Positions 8,783-17,488 of a stretch of DNA of 64,000 bases are shown piece by piece. The stretch lies in the NCBI RefSeq assembly GCF_025345615.1, contig NZ_JAODWD010000005.1, positions 186,001-250,000 on the forward strand. The letters run 5' to 3'. The position numbers were made by a program, and so were the translations under genes. Numbering within the stretch: position 1 is the first letter of the stretch; each line of letters opens with the position of its first letter. The notes beneath the pieces were generated by a model. The model did not search any database. It was not told the DNA's origin and saw only the letters and a program-made list of their open reading frames with translations. Source of the stretch: Mycobacterium deserti (GTDB lineage: Bacteria; Actinomycetota; Actinomycetes; Mycobacteriales; Mycobacteriaceae).

Positions 8783-9919
8783 TTGAGCGGCATTGACGAG
8801 AAGACGCGCGGGCCCTTGTCGGCGCCAGCATCATCTGCCAATCCAACGGTCAGCCTCGGCACCTCCTTCGGCGCGTGGCACCGCAGCGTCGCCGATTCCG
8901 TGCAGGCGGCGATCGATGAATTCATCGCCGACCGATGCACCGAACATCTCGCATGCGCCGGCGTGGACGCCGCAGCCGACGTATTGCGTGACTTCGCCGT
9001 CGGCGGCAAATGCCTGCGTCCGACATTCATGTACCTCGGCTGGCGCTGCGGGGCCGACGACGACCACGCCGCCCTGCGGGCGGCCGCGAGCTTCGAACTG
9101 CTGCACGCGTTCGCGCTGCTGCAGGACGACGTCATGGACGGCTCGACGATCCGGCGCGGCAAACCGGCGGCGCATGTGGCGTTCGCCCGGTGGCATCGGG
9201 AGCGTGAACTGCCCGGATCGTCGGACCGGTTCGGCGAATCGGCGGCCGTCCTGCTCGGCGACCTCTGCCTGGTCTGGTCAGCGCAGATGCTCCGCGAGAG
9301 TGGTGTCGACGCCAAAGCCCTGGCACGGGTCTGGCCGCGGTACGACGAGATGCGCACGGAGCTGGCAATCGGGCAGTTCGCTGATCTCGTCAACGACGCC
9401 GGGGCGTTTCCGGCCCTCGATCAGGTGCTCGACGTGTCCCGTCGCAAGTCGGGCAACTACACCGTGCGACGGCCGCTGGAGATCGGCGCGGCCATGGCAG
9501 GTTGCAGTTCGCGAGTGCTGGCGTCCCTGGGCACCTACGGTGAGGCGGTGGGGGACGCCTTTCAGATGCGTGACGACGTGCTCGGGATCTTCGGCTCCCC
9601 GACGGTCACCGGAAAGCCCGCCGGTGGGGACCTCATCGAGCGCAAGGCCACCAGCGTGGTCGTGGCGGCCTACCAGCTCGCCGACTCGACTGTGCGCGGC
9701 CAGCTCAAGGAGTTGATGAGCCGACGCGACCTCGACGAATCCGACGTCGACCGCTGGCGGGGGCTCATTCTCGCCACCGGCGCTGTGGACCGGATCGAGC
9801 AGATGATCGACTCGCGGCTCAAGCGTGCACTGGAACGGCTCGACGCCGCTCCGCTCGACACGGCGGTCAGGGCGGCGCTGGGCAGCATGGCTTCGGCATG
9901 CGCAGAGCGGGCCGCGTGA
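8783..9919 (+). CDS. crtE: Geranylgeranyl diphosphate synthase (trans-polyprenyl synthetase)
   Basis: This enzyme condenses IPP with allylic diphosphates to give the C20 carotenoid precursor GGPP. The first Asp-rich motif is LLQDDVMDGS near residue 115 and the second is MRDDVLGIF near residue 264. The conserved GGKCLRP region for diphosphate binding is at about residue 73. The start is TTG at 8783 with GAAGGGGG about 8 nt upstream. The 378 residues are normal for the actinobacterial CrtE/IdsA type. Its stop overlaps the crtI start (ATGA). Linkage to crtI and crtB assigns it to pigment rather than quinone synthesis. Confidence 0.92.
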   Translation: MSGIDEKTRGPLSAPASSANPTVSLGTSFGAWHRSVADSVQAAIDEFIADRCTEHLACAGVDAAADVLRDFAVGGKCLRPTFMYLGWRCGADDDHAALRAAASFELLHAFALLQDDVMDGSTIRRGKPAAHVAFARWHRERELPGSSDRFGESAAVLLGDLCLVWSAQMLRESGVDAKALARVWPRYDEMRTELAIGQFADLVNDAGAFPALDQVLDVSRRKSGNYTVRRPLEIGAAMAGCSSRVLASLGTYGEAVGDAFQMRDDVLGIFGSPTVTGKPAGGDLIERKATSVVVAAYQLADSTVRGQLKELMSRRDLDESDVDRWRGLILATGAVDRIEQMIDSRLKRALERLDAAPLDTAVRAALGSMASACAERAA

Positions 9920-11421
9920 TGAAGAGCCTCAATGGCCCGACCGACCGCGTGGTCGTGGTCGGCGCCGGGCTGTCCGGCCTGTCGGCCGCGCTGCATCTGG
10001 CCGGCCGGGGCCGCGCCGTGACCGTCGTCGAGCGCGGCGAACATCCCGGCGGCCGGGTCGGCAGGCTGGACATCGACGGATACCACCTCGACACCGGCCC
10101 AACGGTGCTGACGATGCCAGACATCATCGAGGACGTGTTCGCGGCGGTCGGCGAAAACATGTCCGACCGTTTGCAATTGGAGCAGGTCTCACCGGCGTAC
10201 CGCGCCTCGTTCGCCGACGGCAGCGCCCTCGATGTCCATAGCGACCCGGACGCGATGGCCGCCGAAGTGCAACGCTTCGCGGGCAGCGATCAGGCCCAGG
10301 GATATCTGCGGCTGCGCGAGTGGCTGACCCGGTTGTACCGCGTCGAGTTCGACGGTTTCATCGCCGCCAACTTCGACTCGCCGCTGTCGCTGGTGACGCC
10401 CCAGTTAGCACGGCTGACGGCCATCGGCGGCTTCCGACGGTGGGACCGGATGGTGCGGCGGTTCATCACCGACGAGCGTCTCTCGCGGGTGTTCACCTTC
10501 CAGGCGCTCTACGCCGGGGTGCCCCCGCAGCGCGCACTGGCCGTCTACGCAGTGATCGCCTACATGGACACCGTGGCGGGCGTGTACTTTCCCCGCGGGG
10601 GCGTTCGGGCCCTGCCCGACGCCCTGGCCGCCGCCGCGGCCGATGCCGGTGTCGAATTTCGTTACGGGTCATCGGTTTCGGGATTGGAGCACGGCAGCGG
10701 GCGGGTGAGCGCGGTGCTCACCGATACGGGTGAGCGGATACCGGCCGACGCGGTGGTCCTCACCACGGAACTGCCCGACACCTACCGACTGCTCGGCAGG
10801 ACGCCGCGGCGGTTGCTGCCTCTGCGCCCCGCGCCGTCGGCGGTGGTCGCCCACGTCGGTTGTCGCGCGGTGGGAGACGCCGCCGGACACCACACGATCA
10901 TGTTCGGCGACGCGTGGCGCCAGACGTTCACCGACATCATTGACGACGGACGGCTGATGTCCGACCCGTCACTGCTGGTGACTCGGCCGACCGCGGGCGA
11001 TCCGAGTCTGGCCCCCGAGGGCCGCGACCTGCTCTACATTCTGGCGCCTGCGCCGAATACCGCGGTGGGCAAGGTGAATTGGGCGAAAGAAAGCTCGGCC
11101 TACGCCGACCGGATCGTCCGCGCCGCGGCCTCGCGGATTCCCGCTCTCGGCGTCGACGCCGAACTGTTGCACGTCGTCGATCCGTCGGACTGGGCCCGCC
11201 AGGGGATGGCCGCGGGCACGCCGTTCGCCCTTGCCCACACCTTCGGCCAGACCGGCCCCTTCCGTCCCGCCAACACCGTGCGCGGAGTCGACAACGTGGT
11301 CCTTGCCGGTTCCTCGACGGTGCCCGGAGTGGGGGTGCCCACAGCGCTGATGTCCGGACGCCTGGCGGCGGACCGGGTCACCGGCGTAGCGGCGACAACC
11401 TCGCGGGTGGTGCACACGTGA
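9919..11421 (+). CDS. crtI: Phytoene desaturase
   Basis: This FAD-dependent, CrtI-type desaturase converts phytoene to lycopene. The N-terminal dinucleotide fold is VVVGAGLSGLSAALHLAG, followed by the GGRVG motif of amine-oxidase-like flavoproteins. The C-terminal FAD region is VVLAGSSTVPGVGVPTALMSG. I chose ATG 9919, which overlaps the crtE stop as ATGA, rather than the in-frame ATG at 9898. It has 500 residues, typical for bacterial CrtI. Translational coupling with crtE and crtB is likely. Confidence 0.93.
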   Translation: MKSLNGPTDRVVVVGAGLSGLSAALHLAGRGRAVTVVERGEHPGGRVGRLDIDGYHLDTGPTVLTMPDIIEDVFAAVGENMSDRLQLEQVSPAYRASFADGSALDVHSDPDAMAAEVQRFAGSDQAQGYLRLREWLTRLYRVEFDGFIAANFDSPLSLVTPQLARLTAIGGFRRWDRMVRRFITDERLSRVFTFQALYAGVPPQRALAVYAVIAYMDTVAGVYFPRGGVRALPDALAAAAADAGVEFRYGSSVSGLEHGSGRVSAVLTDTGERIPADAVVLTTELPDTYRLLGRTPRRLLPLRPAPSAVVAHVGCRAVGDAAGHHTIMFGDAWRQTFTDIIDDGRLMSDPSLLVTRPTAGDPSLAPEGRDLLYILAPAPNTAVGKVNWAKESSAYADRIVRAAASRIPALGVDAELLHVVDPSDWARQGMAAGTPFALAHTFGQTGPFRPANTVRGVDNVVLAGSSTVPGVGVPTALMSGRLAADRVTGVAATTSRVVHT

Positions 11422-12356
11422 TCAGTTCCGAGTTGGATGCCGCAGGCGTACGCGATCCGGCGTTGCGCGAGGCCTACCGACAATGCCGAATCCTCAACGC
11501 GCAGCACGGCAAGACGTTCTTTCTCGCGACCAGGCTCCTGGCACCGGCACAACGGCCTGCGGTGCACGCGCTCTACGGATTCGCCCGGCGCGCCGACGAC
11601 ATCCTCGACGACTTCGACGACCGTCAGACCACCGCGCAACGCGCGGACCGCCTCGAGCAGCTGGGCGCGCAACTGTTCACCGCGCGCGTCGACGGCGCGC
11701 CCAGCGACGATCCCGCGTTGGCGGCGGTGGTGCACACCGCCCGCAAGTACGACATCGGGTGGGACCTGTTCGATGACTTCCTCGAGTCGATGCGCATGGA
11801 CCTCACCGAGACCGACTATCCCAACCGCGCGGCGCTCGAGAAGTACATGTACGGCTCGGCGGAGGTCATCGGGCTGCAAATGCTGCCGGTGCTCGGCACG
11901 GCCGGGCCGCGTGAGGAGGCCGCGCCGTACGCGGCCGCGCTGGGAAAGGCGTTCCAGCTCACCAACTTCCTGCGTGACGTCGACGAGGATCTGCAGCGCG
12001 GCCGGGTCTATCTGCCGGCCGACGAACTCGCCGCCCACGACGTCGACCGCGACCTGCTGTCGTGGTGCCACGAGAACCGGCGCACCGACCCCCGGGTTCG
12101 TCGCGCGCTTGCCGAGCAGCTCGGCGCAACCCGGCGGGTCTACGACTACGCGGCGCGCGGCATAGCGAAGTTGCATCCGCGATCGCGTCCTTGCGTCGCG
12201 GCTGCGCTGACGCTGTACTCGGAGATACTGGATTGCATCGAGGACATGGATTTCGCGATCTTCAGCCATCGCGCCACCGTCGGCACCGGTAGACGTCTGC
12301 AGGTTGCCGCAGGGGGCTTGCTGAAGGCATGGCGAGCGAGGATGAGCGGAAACTGA
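11418..12356 (+). CDS. crtB: Phytoene synthase
   Basis: This squalene/phytoene synthase joins two GGPP molecules to give phytoene. Both metal-binding motifs are present: ARRADDILDDFDD near residue 60 and FLRDVDEDLQRGRVYLP near residue 190. The start is GTG 11418, overlapping the crtI stop (GTGA); the open frame extends upstream to 11079 only inside crtI. The resulting 312 residues fit the family. Two nucleotides separate its stop from the crtYc start. Confidence 0.93.
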   Translation: MISSELDAAGVRDPALREAYRQCRILNAQHGKTFFLATRLLAPAQRPAVHALYGFARRADDILDDFDDRQTTAQRADRLEQLGAQLFTARVDGAPSDDPALAAVVHTARKYDIGWDLFDDFLESMRMDLTETDYPNRAALEKYMYGSAEVIGLQMLPVLGTAGPREEAAPYAAALGKAFQLTNFLRDVDEDLQRGRVYLPADELAAHDVDRDLLSWCHENRRTDPRVRRALAEQLGATRRVYDYAARGIAKLHPRSRPCVAAALTLYSEILDCIEDMDFAIFSHRATVGTGRRLQVAAGGLLKAWRARMSGN

Positions 12357-12358
12357 GC

Positions 12359-12703
12359 ATGGACCGCTGGCAGTACCTGTTCGTCCTTGCCGCCTGCCTC
12401 GCGATCACGGCTCCCCTCGAACTTCTGGGCTCCGGCGTGTATCGCCAACTGCGGCGCACCGCGGGAGCCGTCCTGCCGGTGGCACTGGTTTTCGTCCTGT
12501 GGGACGCGGTGGCGATCGCCGCCCATGTATGGACGTACAACCCGCAGTACATCTCGGGCATCGAACTGCCCCTCTCGATGCCGATCGAAGAACTGTTGTT
12601 CTTCATCGTCATTCCGCTGTGCGGGCTGCTCACCTACAACGCGGTCGACACCATCCTGTCGTTTCTGCAACGGATCCGGTCCCGTTCGGAGCAGAGGTCA
12701 TGA
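12359..12703 (+). CDS. crtYc: Lycopene beta-cyclase subunit CrtYc
   Basis: This is one half of the heterodimeric membrane lycopene cyclase of actinobacteria, which converts lycopene to beta-carotene with CrtYd. It has 114 residues from ATG 12359 with three predicted transmembrane helices. The conserved acidic motif PxEE is visible in LSMPIEELLFF near residue 78. The earlier in-frame ATG at 12329 lies inside crtB. The stop overlaps the crtYd start (ATGA). Confidence 0.9.
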   Translation: MDRWQYLFVLAACLAITAPLELLGSGVYRQLRRTAGAVLPVALVFVLWDAVAIAAHVWTYNPQYISGIELPLSMPIEELLFFIVIPLCGLLTYNAVDTILSFLQRIRSRSEQRS

Positions 12704-13029
12704 CCGGACTCGGCTACACCCTGCCCGCGGTCGTCGCCGTCGTGGCGGTACTCGTGCTCGAACTGCGCGTGCTGCGCACCGGCCTGTTTCGCCGTCCCGC
12801 GTACTGGATCTCCATGGTCATCGTGCTCGGCTTCCAGATCCCGGTCGACGGCTGGCTGACCAAACTGTCCGCCCCGATAGTCATCTACGACGAAAAGCAC
12901 ACCAGCGGCATCCGCTATCCGTTCGACATCCCGGTGGAGGACTTCCTGTTCGGGTGGGCGATGGTGACCGCGGCGCTGCTGCTGTGGGTCCGCGGACGAT
13001 CGCGCAACCGTGACGAGGAGACGACGTGA
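12700..13029 (+). CDS. crtYd: Lycopene beta-cyclase subunit CrtYd
   Basis: This is the partner of CrtYc. It has 109 residues with three hydrophobic helices and the PxED-type motif in FDIPVEDFLFGW near residue 80, as in the second half of fungal and archaeal bifunctional cyclases. ATG 12700 overlaps the crtYc stop, and its own stop overlaps the next GTG start, so the whole crt operon is translationally coupled. A frame reaching back to 12499 is a shadow of crtYc. Confidence 0.9.
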   Translation: MTGLGYTLPAVVAVVAVLVLELRVLRTGLFRRPAYWISMVIVLGFQIPVDGWLTKLSAPIVIYDEKHTSGIRYPFDIPVEDFLFGWAMVTAALLLWVRGRSRNRDEETT

Positions 13030-13742
13030 GCGTCGACAAGAGCCCTGCCGACATCCCCGCCGCATTCGACGCCGGAGCACCGAGCTACGACAAACTCGTA
13101 GACGCGAACCCGGGTTACCACGAGCACCTTCTCATCTCGGCCCGACGGATGCGGCTTCGAAGTGACGGCAGGGGCCTGCGTCTGCTCGACGCAGGCTGCG
13201 GCACCGGCGCGTCGACCGCGGCGCTGCTCGCCGTCGCACCGCAAGCCGAGATCATCGGGGTCGACGGCTCGACGGGCATGCTGGCCGAGGCGGCCGCCAA
13301 GGTGTGGCCGCCGTCGGTGCGCTTCGTCCACAGCCGCATCGAGGACATCACCGCCGCGGGCGTCGAGGGTCCGTTCGACGGCATCTTCGCGGCCTATCTG
13401 ATCCGCAACGTCGACGATCGCGACGCGCAACTGCAGGCCTTCCGCGCGATGCTCCGACCCGGGGCGACGCTGGCCGTGCACGAGTACTCGGTGCGCGATT
13501 CGAAACTGGCCACCGCGGTGTGGAACGCCGTCTGCGCGACGATCATCATCCCGAGCGGCCGCCTGCGCAGCGGCGACGACTCGCTCTACCGCTACCTGCG
13601 CCGCAGCGTCAACCAGTTCGACGGTGCGGAGGCGTTCCGCAAGCGGCTGCGCGACAACGGGTTCACCGCGGTGCGCAGTGAGACCATGCCCGGCTGGCAG
13701 CGCAACATCGTGCACACCTTCCTCGCGGAGGCGCCCCGGTGA
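13026..13742 (+). CDS. crtT: SAM-dependent methyltransferase of the carotenoid operon (CrtT type)
   Basis: This class I methyltransferase has motif I LLDAGCGTGAS at about residue 54, an acidic residue binding the SAM ribose in IIGVDGS, and a UbiE-like C-terminal half. It has 238 residues from GTG 13026. The order crtY-crtT-crtU is the same as in Streptomyces griseus, where crtT encodes a methyltransferase whose substrate in the pathway is not settled. Location in the middle of the overlapping operon supports a pigment or quinone-related role. The symbol is assigned by synteny. Confidence 0.75.
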   Translation: MSVDKSPADIPAAFDAGAPSYDKLVDANPGYHEHLLISARRMRLRSDGRGLRLLDAGCGTGASTAALLAVAPQAEIIGVDGSTGMLAEAAAKVWPPSVRFVHSRIEDITAAGVEGPFDGIFAAYLIRNVDDRDAQLQAFRAMLRPGATLAVHEYSVRDSKLATAVWNAVCATIIIPSGRLRSGDDSLYRYLRRSVNQFDGAEAFRKRLRDNGFTAVRSETMPGWQRNIVHTFLAEAPR

Positions 13743-15256
13743 CCGATCCCCGCCGCGTCACACTGCCCGCCGCCACCGGACTGCTGTCGGCGTCCGCACT
13801 GTCACGGCGACCGCACGCGGTGGTCGTGGGCGCAGGGATCGCGGGGCTCGCCGCAGCGGCCGGGCTGGCCGAACGAGGTGTCACCGTCGACGTCCTCGAA
13901 CGCGAGCCGCACCTCGGCGGCCGGGTCGCCGGATGGGCGGACACCCTCGACGATGCCACCCCGGTGGCGATGAACCGGGGCTTTCACGCGTTTTTCCGGC
14001 AGTACTACAACCTGCGAAAGCTGCTGCGGCGCATCGATCCCGACCTGGGAATGTTCCGCCCGGTCGACGACTACCCGTTGGTTGACGGGCACGACCGCTA
14101 CGACTCGTTCAAGGGACTGCCCCGTACACCGCCGGTCAACGCCCTGGCCTTCGCGCTACGCAGCCCCACGTTCCGGGCGCGAGACCTGGTGCGACTCAAC
14201 GCCAGAGCCGCAGCGCCACTGGCTTCAGTCTCGGTACCCGACATCTACCGCAGACTCGACCACATCGACGCAGAAACCTTCCTCCGTGACATCAACTTCC
14301 CGCCCGCGGCGCGGCACCTGGCGTTCGAGGTGTTCTCGCGCAGTTTCTTCGCCGAGCCCGCCAAGCTGTCGGCCGCCGAACTGGCAGCCATGTTCCACAT
14401 CTACTTCCTGGGCTCCAGCGAGGGTCTGGTCTTCGACGTGGCGAATGCGAACTTCGATGTCGCGCTGTGGAATCCACTGCGAGCGTACCTGGAGAAGCAC
14501 GGTGTGCGATTCCTGATTGGCACCTCGGTCAAGCAGATTCAGGCCGGTACGCATTTCACGGTCAGCGGCGACACCGGCGACGAGTACCGCGCCGACGCGG
14601 TGGTGCTGGCCACCGATGTGGCGGGGCTGCGGCACATCGTCGAGAACTCGCCCGGCCTCGGGGCCGATGCGTGGCGGCAGAAGGTGGCCGCTCTGGGCAC
14701 CGCGCCGCCGTTCGTGGTGCAGCGGCTGTGGCTGGACCGGCCGGTCAATCCCGACCGGCCCGCGTTCCTCGGCACCGGCGGACGTCCGCCGCTGGACAAT
14801 GTGAGTGTGCTCGATCGCTACGAGCGGGAGGCCGCCGAGTGGTCGCAGCGCACCGGCGGATCCGTGGTCGAATTGCACTCCTACGCGGTGACCGATGCTC
14901 GAGACCTGTCCACCCGGTTGCGAGCACGACTGCACGAACTGTTCCCGGAAACCGCGAGTGCCAACGTCGTCGGTGAACGAATACTGCGCGCCGAGGACTG
15001 CCCGCGGTTCGCGCCGGGCGACTTCGCCGACCGGCCGCCCGTCGTGTCGCCGCAAGACGGTCTGGTTCTGGCCGGCGACGGCATTCGCATAGACCTGCCG
15101 GTCGCGTTGATGGAACGCGCCGCCACCACCGGTTGGTTCGCGGCCAATCACCTGTTGCGGCGGTTCGGCCTGGCCGGCCACGTCCTGCACACCGTGCCGA
15201 ACCAGGGCCGTTCGGCGGTGTTGCGACGGCTCGCCACCCGCGGAGAGCAACCGTGA
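13739..15256 (+). CDS. crtU: Carotene desaturase/methyl-migrase CrtU (isorenieratene synthase type)
   Basis: This FAD flavoprotein should convert the beta-ionone rings of beta-carotene into aromatic rings with a methyl shift, giving isorenieratene. The FAD motif is VVVGAGIAGLAAAAGLAERG near residue 30, with GGRVAGW after it. The region around MNRGFHAFFRQYYNLR is characteristic of CrtU rather than CrtI. It has 505 residues with ATG or GTG overlap on both sides (start GTG 13739). Some relatives carry a Rieske domain; here that function is a separate gene immediately downstream. The product assignment is by family and has not been tested. Confidence 0.82.
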   Translation: MTDPRRVTLPAATGLLSASALSRRPHAVVVGAGIAGLAAAAGLAERGVTVDVLEREPHLGGRVAGWADTLDDATPVAMNRGFHAFFRQYYNLRKLLRRIDPDLGMFRPVDDYPLVDGHDRYDSFKGLPRTPPVNALAFALRSPTFRARDLVRLNARAAAPLASVSVPDIYRRLDHIDAETFLRDINFPPAARHLAFEVFSRSFFAEPAKLSAAELAAMFHIYFLGSSEGLVFDVANANFDVALWNPLRAYLEKHGVRFLIGTSVKQIQAGTHFTVSGDTGDEYRADAVVLATDVAGLRHIVENSPGLGADAWRQKVAALGTAPPFVVQRLWLDRPVNPDRPAFLGTGGRPPLDNVSVLDRYEREAAEWSQRTGGSVVELHSYAVTDARDLSTRLRARLHELFPETASANVVGERILRAEDCPRFAPGDFADRPPVVSPQDGLVLAGDGIRIDLPVALMERAATTGWFAANHLLRRFGLAGHVLHTVPNQGRSAVLRRLATRGEQP

Positions 15257-16272
15257 GCAAGCTGGCCGAACTGCGTGCCCGGGTGGCGAAGTCCATCCCG
15301 CTCGAACTGTTGCCCCCGCTGCGGTGGGCAGGCCAGGGCCCGACTTACCGCGACGCGGTGCCCGCCGTCATCGATTCTGCGCTGCGGCGCTCACAGAATC
15401 GGCCGAGCGGCAATTGGTTCGCGATCGCCGCCAGTGAAAGTGTCGGCACGCGCCCGCTCGGGACGTCGGTCGCCGGCGTGGAATTGGTGGCGTGGCGGGG
15501 CGAGGACGGCGAAGTGCACGTGGGGCCTGGCGCCTGCCCGCATCTCGGTGCCGATCTGTCGACCGGCGTCGTCGACTGCGGTGCGCTGATCTGCCCCTGG
15601 CACGGGCTGCGCCTGACGGGCAGCCGGCATTTCGGCTGGGCGCCATATCCGGCTCACGACGACGGTGTTCTGGTCTGGGTGCGGCTAGACCGCATCGGCG
15701 GCGAAACGCCGACTGACGCGCCGCTGGTGCCGCGCAGGCCGGAAGGCGCGCGGCTGCAGACCGTTGCCCACCTCGTCGGGACCTGCGAGCCACGCGACAT
15801 CATCGCCAACCGTATGGACCCGTGGCACGGATCCTGGTTTCACCCTTACTCGTTCACCCGGCTCGAGGTGCTCACCGCGCCGCCGGTCGGCGACGACGTC
15901 GGCGACGAAGCAGACCACTTCCTCGTCGCGGTCACCTTCCGGATCGGCCGCCTCGGCGTGCCGGTGATCGCCGAATTCACCGCGCCCGAACCGCGCACGA
16001 TCGTGATGCGCATCGTCGACGGGGAGGGCGCGGGAAGTGTCGTGGAGACACACGCAACCCCGCTGGCGCCGGGGCCGGACGGACGGCCGCGCTGCGCGGT
16101 GCTCGAAGCGGTCGTCGCGCACTCCGATCGGCCCGGCTTCGCCTACGCGCTGCGTGGCGCTTTCCTGATCACCCCCGCAATGCGCCATGCCGCGGCCCGG
16201 CTGTGGCGCGACGACCTCGCCTACGCCGAACGCCTCTACGAGCTCCGAAGCAGGCGACAGCCGCTCGATTGA
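15253..16272 (+). CDS. Rieske 2Fe-2S protein of the carotenoid operon
   Basis: The N-terminal third has a Rieske cluster motif, CPHLG at about residue 95 and CPWHG at about residue 115. The rest (from LVGTCEPRD onward) lacks the usual mononuclear iron site of ring-hydroxylating oxygenases that I could recognise, and looks like the C-terminal domain found in actinobacterial proteins next to crtU. It starts at GTG 15253, overlapping the crtU stop, and has 339 residues. It probably supplies electrons or an oxygenase function to CrtU or modifies the aromatic carotenoid. The reaction is unknown. Confidence 0.75.
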   Translation: MSKLAELRARVAKSIPLELLPPLRWAGQGPTYRDAVPAVIDSALRRSQNRPSGNWFAIAASESVGTRPLGTSVAGVELVAWRGEDGEVHVGPGACPHLGADLSTGVVDCGALICPWHGLRLTGSRHFGWAPYPAHDDGVLVWVRLDRIGGETPTDAPLVPRRPEGARLQTVAHLVGTCEPRDIIANRMDPWHGSWFHPYSFTRLEVLTAPPVGDDVGDEADHFLVAVTFRIGRLGVPVIAEFTAPEPRTIVMRIVDGEGAGSVVETHATPLAPGPDGRPRCAVLEAVVAHSDRPGFAYALRGAFLITPAMRHAAARLWRDDLAYAERLYELRSRRQPLD

Positions 16273-16275
16273 ATC

Positions 16276-16299
16276 GGTTATGCATCGCTATCGGGGGTA
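16276..16299 (+). promoter_or_regulatory. Possible SigF-type promoter before the DUF2945/DUF3140 pair
   Basis: GGTTA at 16276-16280 and GGGTA at 16295-16299 are separated by 14 bp, slightly short for SigF. The predicted transcript would start within a few bases of the ATG at 16311. The -35 deviates from GTTT in its last base. Confidence 0.35.
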
Positions 16300-16310
16300 C
16301 CCGAACATCC

Positions 16311-16526
16311 ATGGCGAAGGATTTGAGCAAAGGCGACAAGGTCACGTGGCAGAGCCACGGCACCACGGTTCCCGGCACGGTCGAAGAGAAGATCACCTCG
16401 GACGAGAAGGCGGCAGGCCGCACAGTGAAGGCGTCCCCCGATGAGCCGCAGTATCGCGTGAAGAGTGACAAGAGCGGCAAGGACGCCGTCCACAAACCGG
16501 AGTCGTTGAAGAAGAAGCATGGCTGA
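16311..16526 (+). CDS. DUF2945-type small basic protein
   Basis: This 71-residue protein starts MAKDLSKGDKVTWQSHG. It has the short beta-rich TUDOR-like fold of the DUF2945 (hypervirulence-associated) family and is rich in Lys and Asp/Glu. The family's function is unknown, though members often occur with DUF3140 and stress genes, as here, where the next gene overlaps by 8 nt. The strong pairing supports a real gene despite its length. Confidence 0.75.
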   Translation: MAKDLSKGDKVTWQSHGTTVPGTVEEKITSDEKAAGRTVKASPDEPQYRVKSDKSGKDAVHKPESLKKKHG

Positions 16527-16863
16527 GACGACGAGGGACGACACCGCCACCTGGGACGACTTCACAGGGGCGGTGAACATGACTGCGAGCGAACTCGCGA
16601 AGTGGTTGGAGTCCGACGAGTCCAAGGACGTCGGCCAGAAGTCCGCGGCGGGCGGCGAATCGACGGGCCACGCCAGCGGTCGCCAGATCGTCTCGATCCT
16701 GGAATGCAAGAAGGGTGATCTGACCGACGACGACTACGGGCACATGCGCAAGGTCGTCGGGTACGTCAACCGCCACCTCGCGCAGCGACCGTCAGGCGAT
16801 ATCAAGGAATCTGCGTGGCGCTACTCACTGATGAACTGGGGCCACGACCCGTGTAAGACATGA
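16519..16863 (+). CDS. DUF3140 family protein
   Basis: This is a 114-residue acidic protein with the conserved DUF3140 elements: MTASELAKWLESDESKDVG in the N-terminal half and HMRKVVGYVNRHLAQRP towards the C-terminus, ending in a WRYSLMNWGHDP motif. A DNA-associated stress role has been suggested for the pair by context only. It overlaps the upstream DUF2945 gene by 8 nt. Its last 62 nt overlap the 3' end of idi on the opposite strand. Confidence 0.75.
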   Translation: MAETTRDDTATWDDFTGAVNMTASELAKWLESDESKDVGQKSAAGGESTGHASGRQIVSILECKKGDLTDDDYGHMRKVVGYVNRHLAQRPSGDIKESAWRYSLMNWGHDPCKT

Positions 16864-17392
16864 CCCCTGCGGCGTCGAGTTCGGGGATCTGATCCACCGC
16901 CCACGGGCTAATCGACCAGGGCAGTCGGGTAGCGGTGATCAAGTGCTCCCACGGCACCCAGGTGAAATCCATGACTTCGTCGGGGTCGACGTGAACCGGG
17001 CTGTCGATGCGGGCGCAGAAGACCGGACAGATCTCGTTCTCCACAGTGCCGTCGGCCGCGACCGCGCGGTAACGGAATTGCGGCAGAAGACATTCCACCG
17101 AAGTGATGGTCACACCGAGTTCCTGGAAGCCGCGGCGGCGGACCGCCTCGTCGAGCTGTTCGCCAGGCGCGGGGTGCCCGCAGTAGGAGTTGGTCCACAC
17201 TCCCGGCCACGTCTGCTTGCCGAGTGCGCGCCGGGTCACGAGCACGCGGCCCGCCGCATCGAACAGATAGCAGGAGAACCCGAGGTGCAACGGCGTGTCC
17301 TCGTGATGCACCGAGGCCTTTGCCGCAGCGCCCACGTGCTGCCCGCGTTCGTCGAGCAGCACCACGAGCTCGGGTTCACTGGTGGTCGTCAT
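16802..17392 (-). CDS. idi: Isopentenyl-diphosphate delta-isomerase, type I (Nudix fold)
   Basis: This enzyme interconverts IPP and DMAPP and so supplies the starter units for GGPP and carotenoids. The Nudix-like core is visible, with the active-site cysteine in NSYCGHPAPGE near residue 67 and the catalytic glutamate region EVMDFTWVP. I chose ATG 17392 because AGAAGG lies 5 nt upstream; a start at 17413 is less likely. It has 196 residues. The gene is convergent with the crt block and overlaps the DUF3140 gene by 62 nt at the 3' ends. Confidence 0.9.
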   Translation of the reverse strand: MTTTSEPELVVLLDERGQHVGAAAKASVHHEDTPLHLGFSCYLFDAAGRVLVTRRALGKQTWPGVWTNSYCGHPAPGEQLDEAVRRRGFQELGVTITSVECLLPQFRYRAVAADGTVENEICPVFCARIDSPVHVDPDEVMDFTWVPWEHLITATRLPWSISPWAVDQIPELDAAGVMSYTGRGPSSSVSSATQIP

Positions 17393-17488
17393 TCGCCTTC
17401 TTTCGCTCCTCACGTCCGCGGGCGTTCTGCTTTGACCCGCGCCATCCCGTTAATACCCTCTCGATGCGGAAGTGATGCACTCCGGCAG

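Noticed and set aside
17454..17458. SigF promoter for idi
   Set aside because: A minus-strand GGGTA is present but no GTTT-like -35 lies 15-17 bp upstream.
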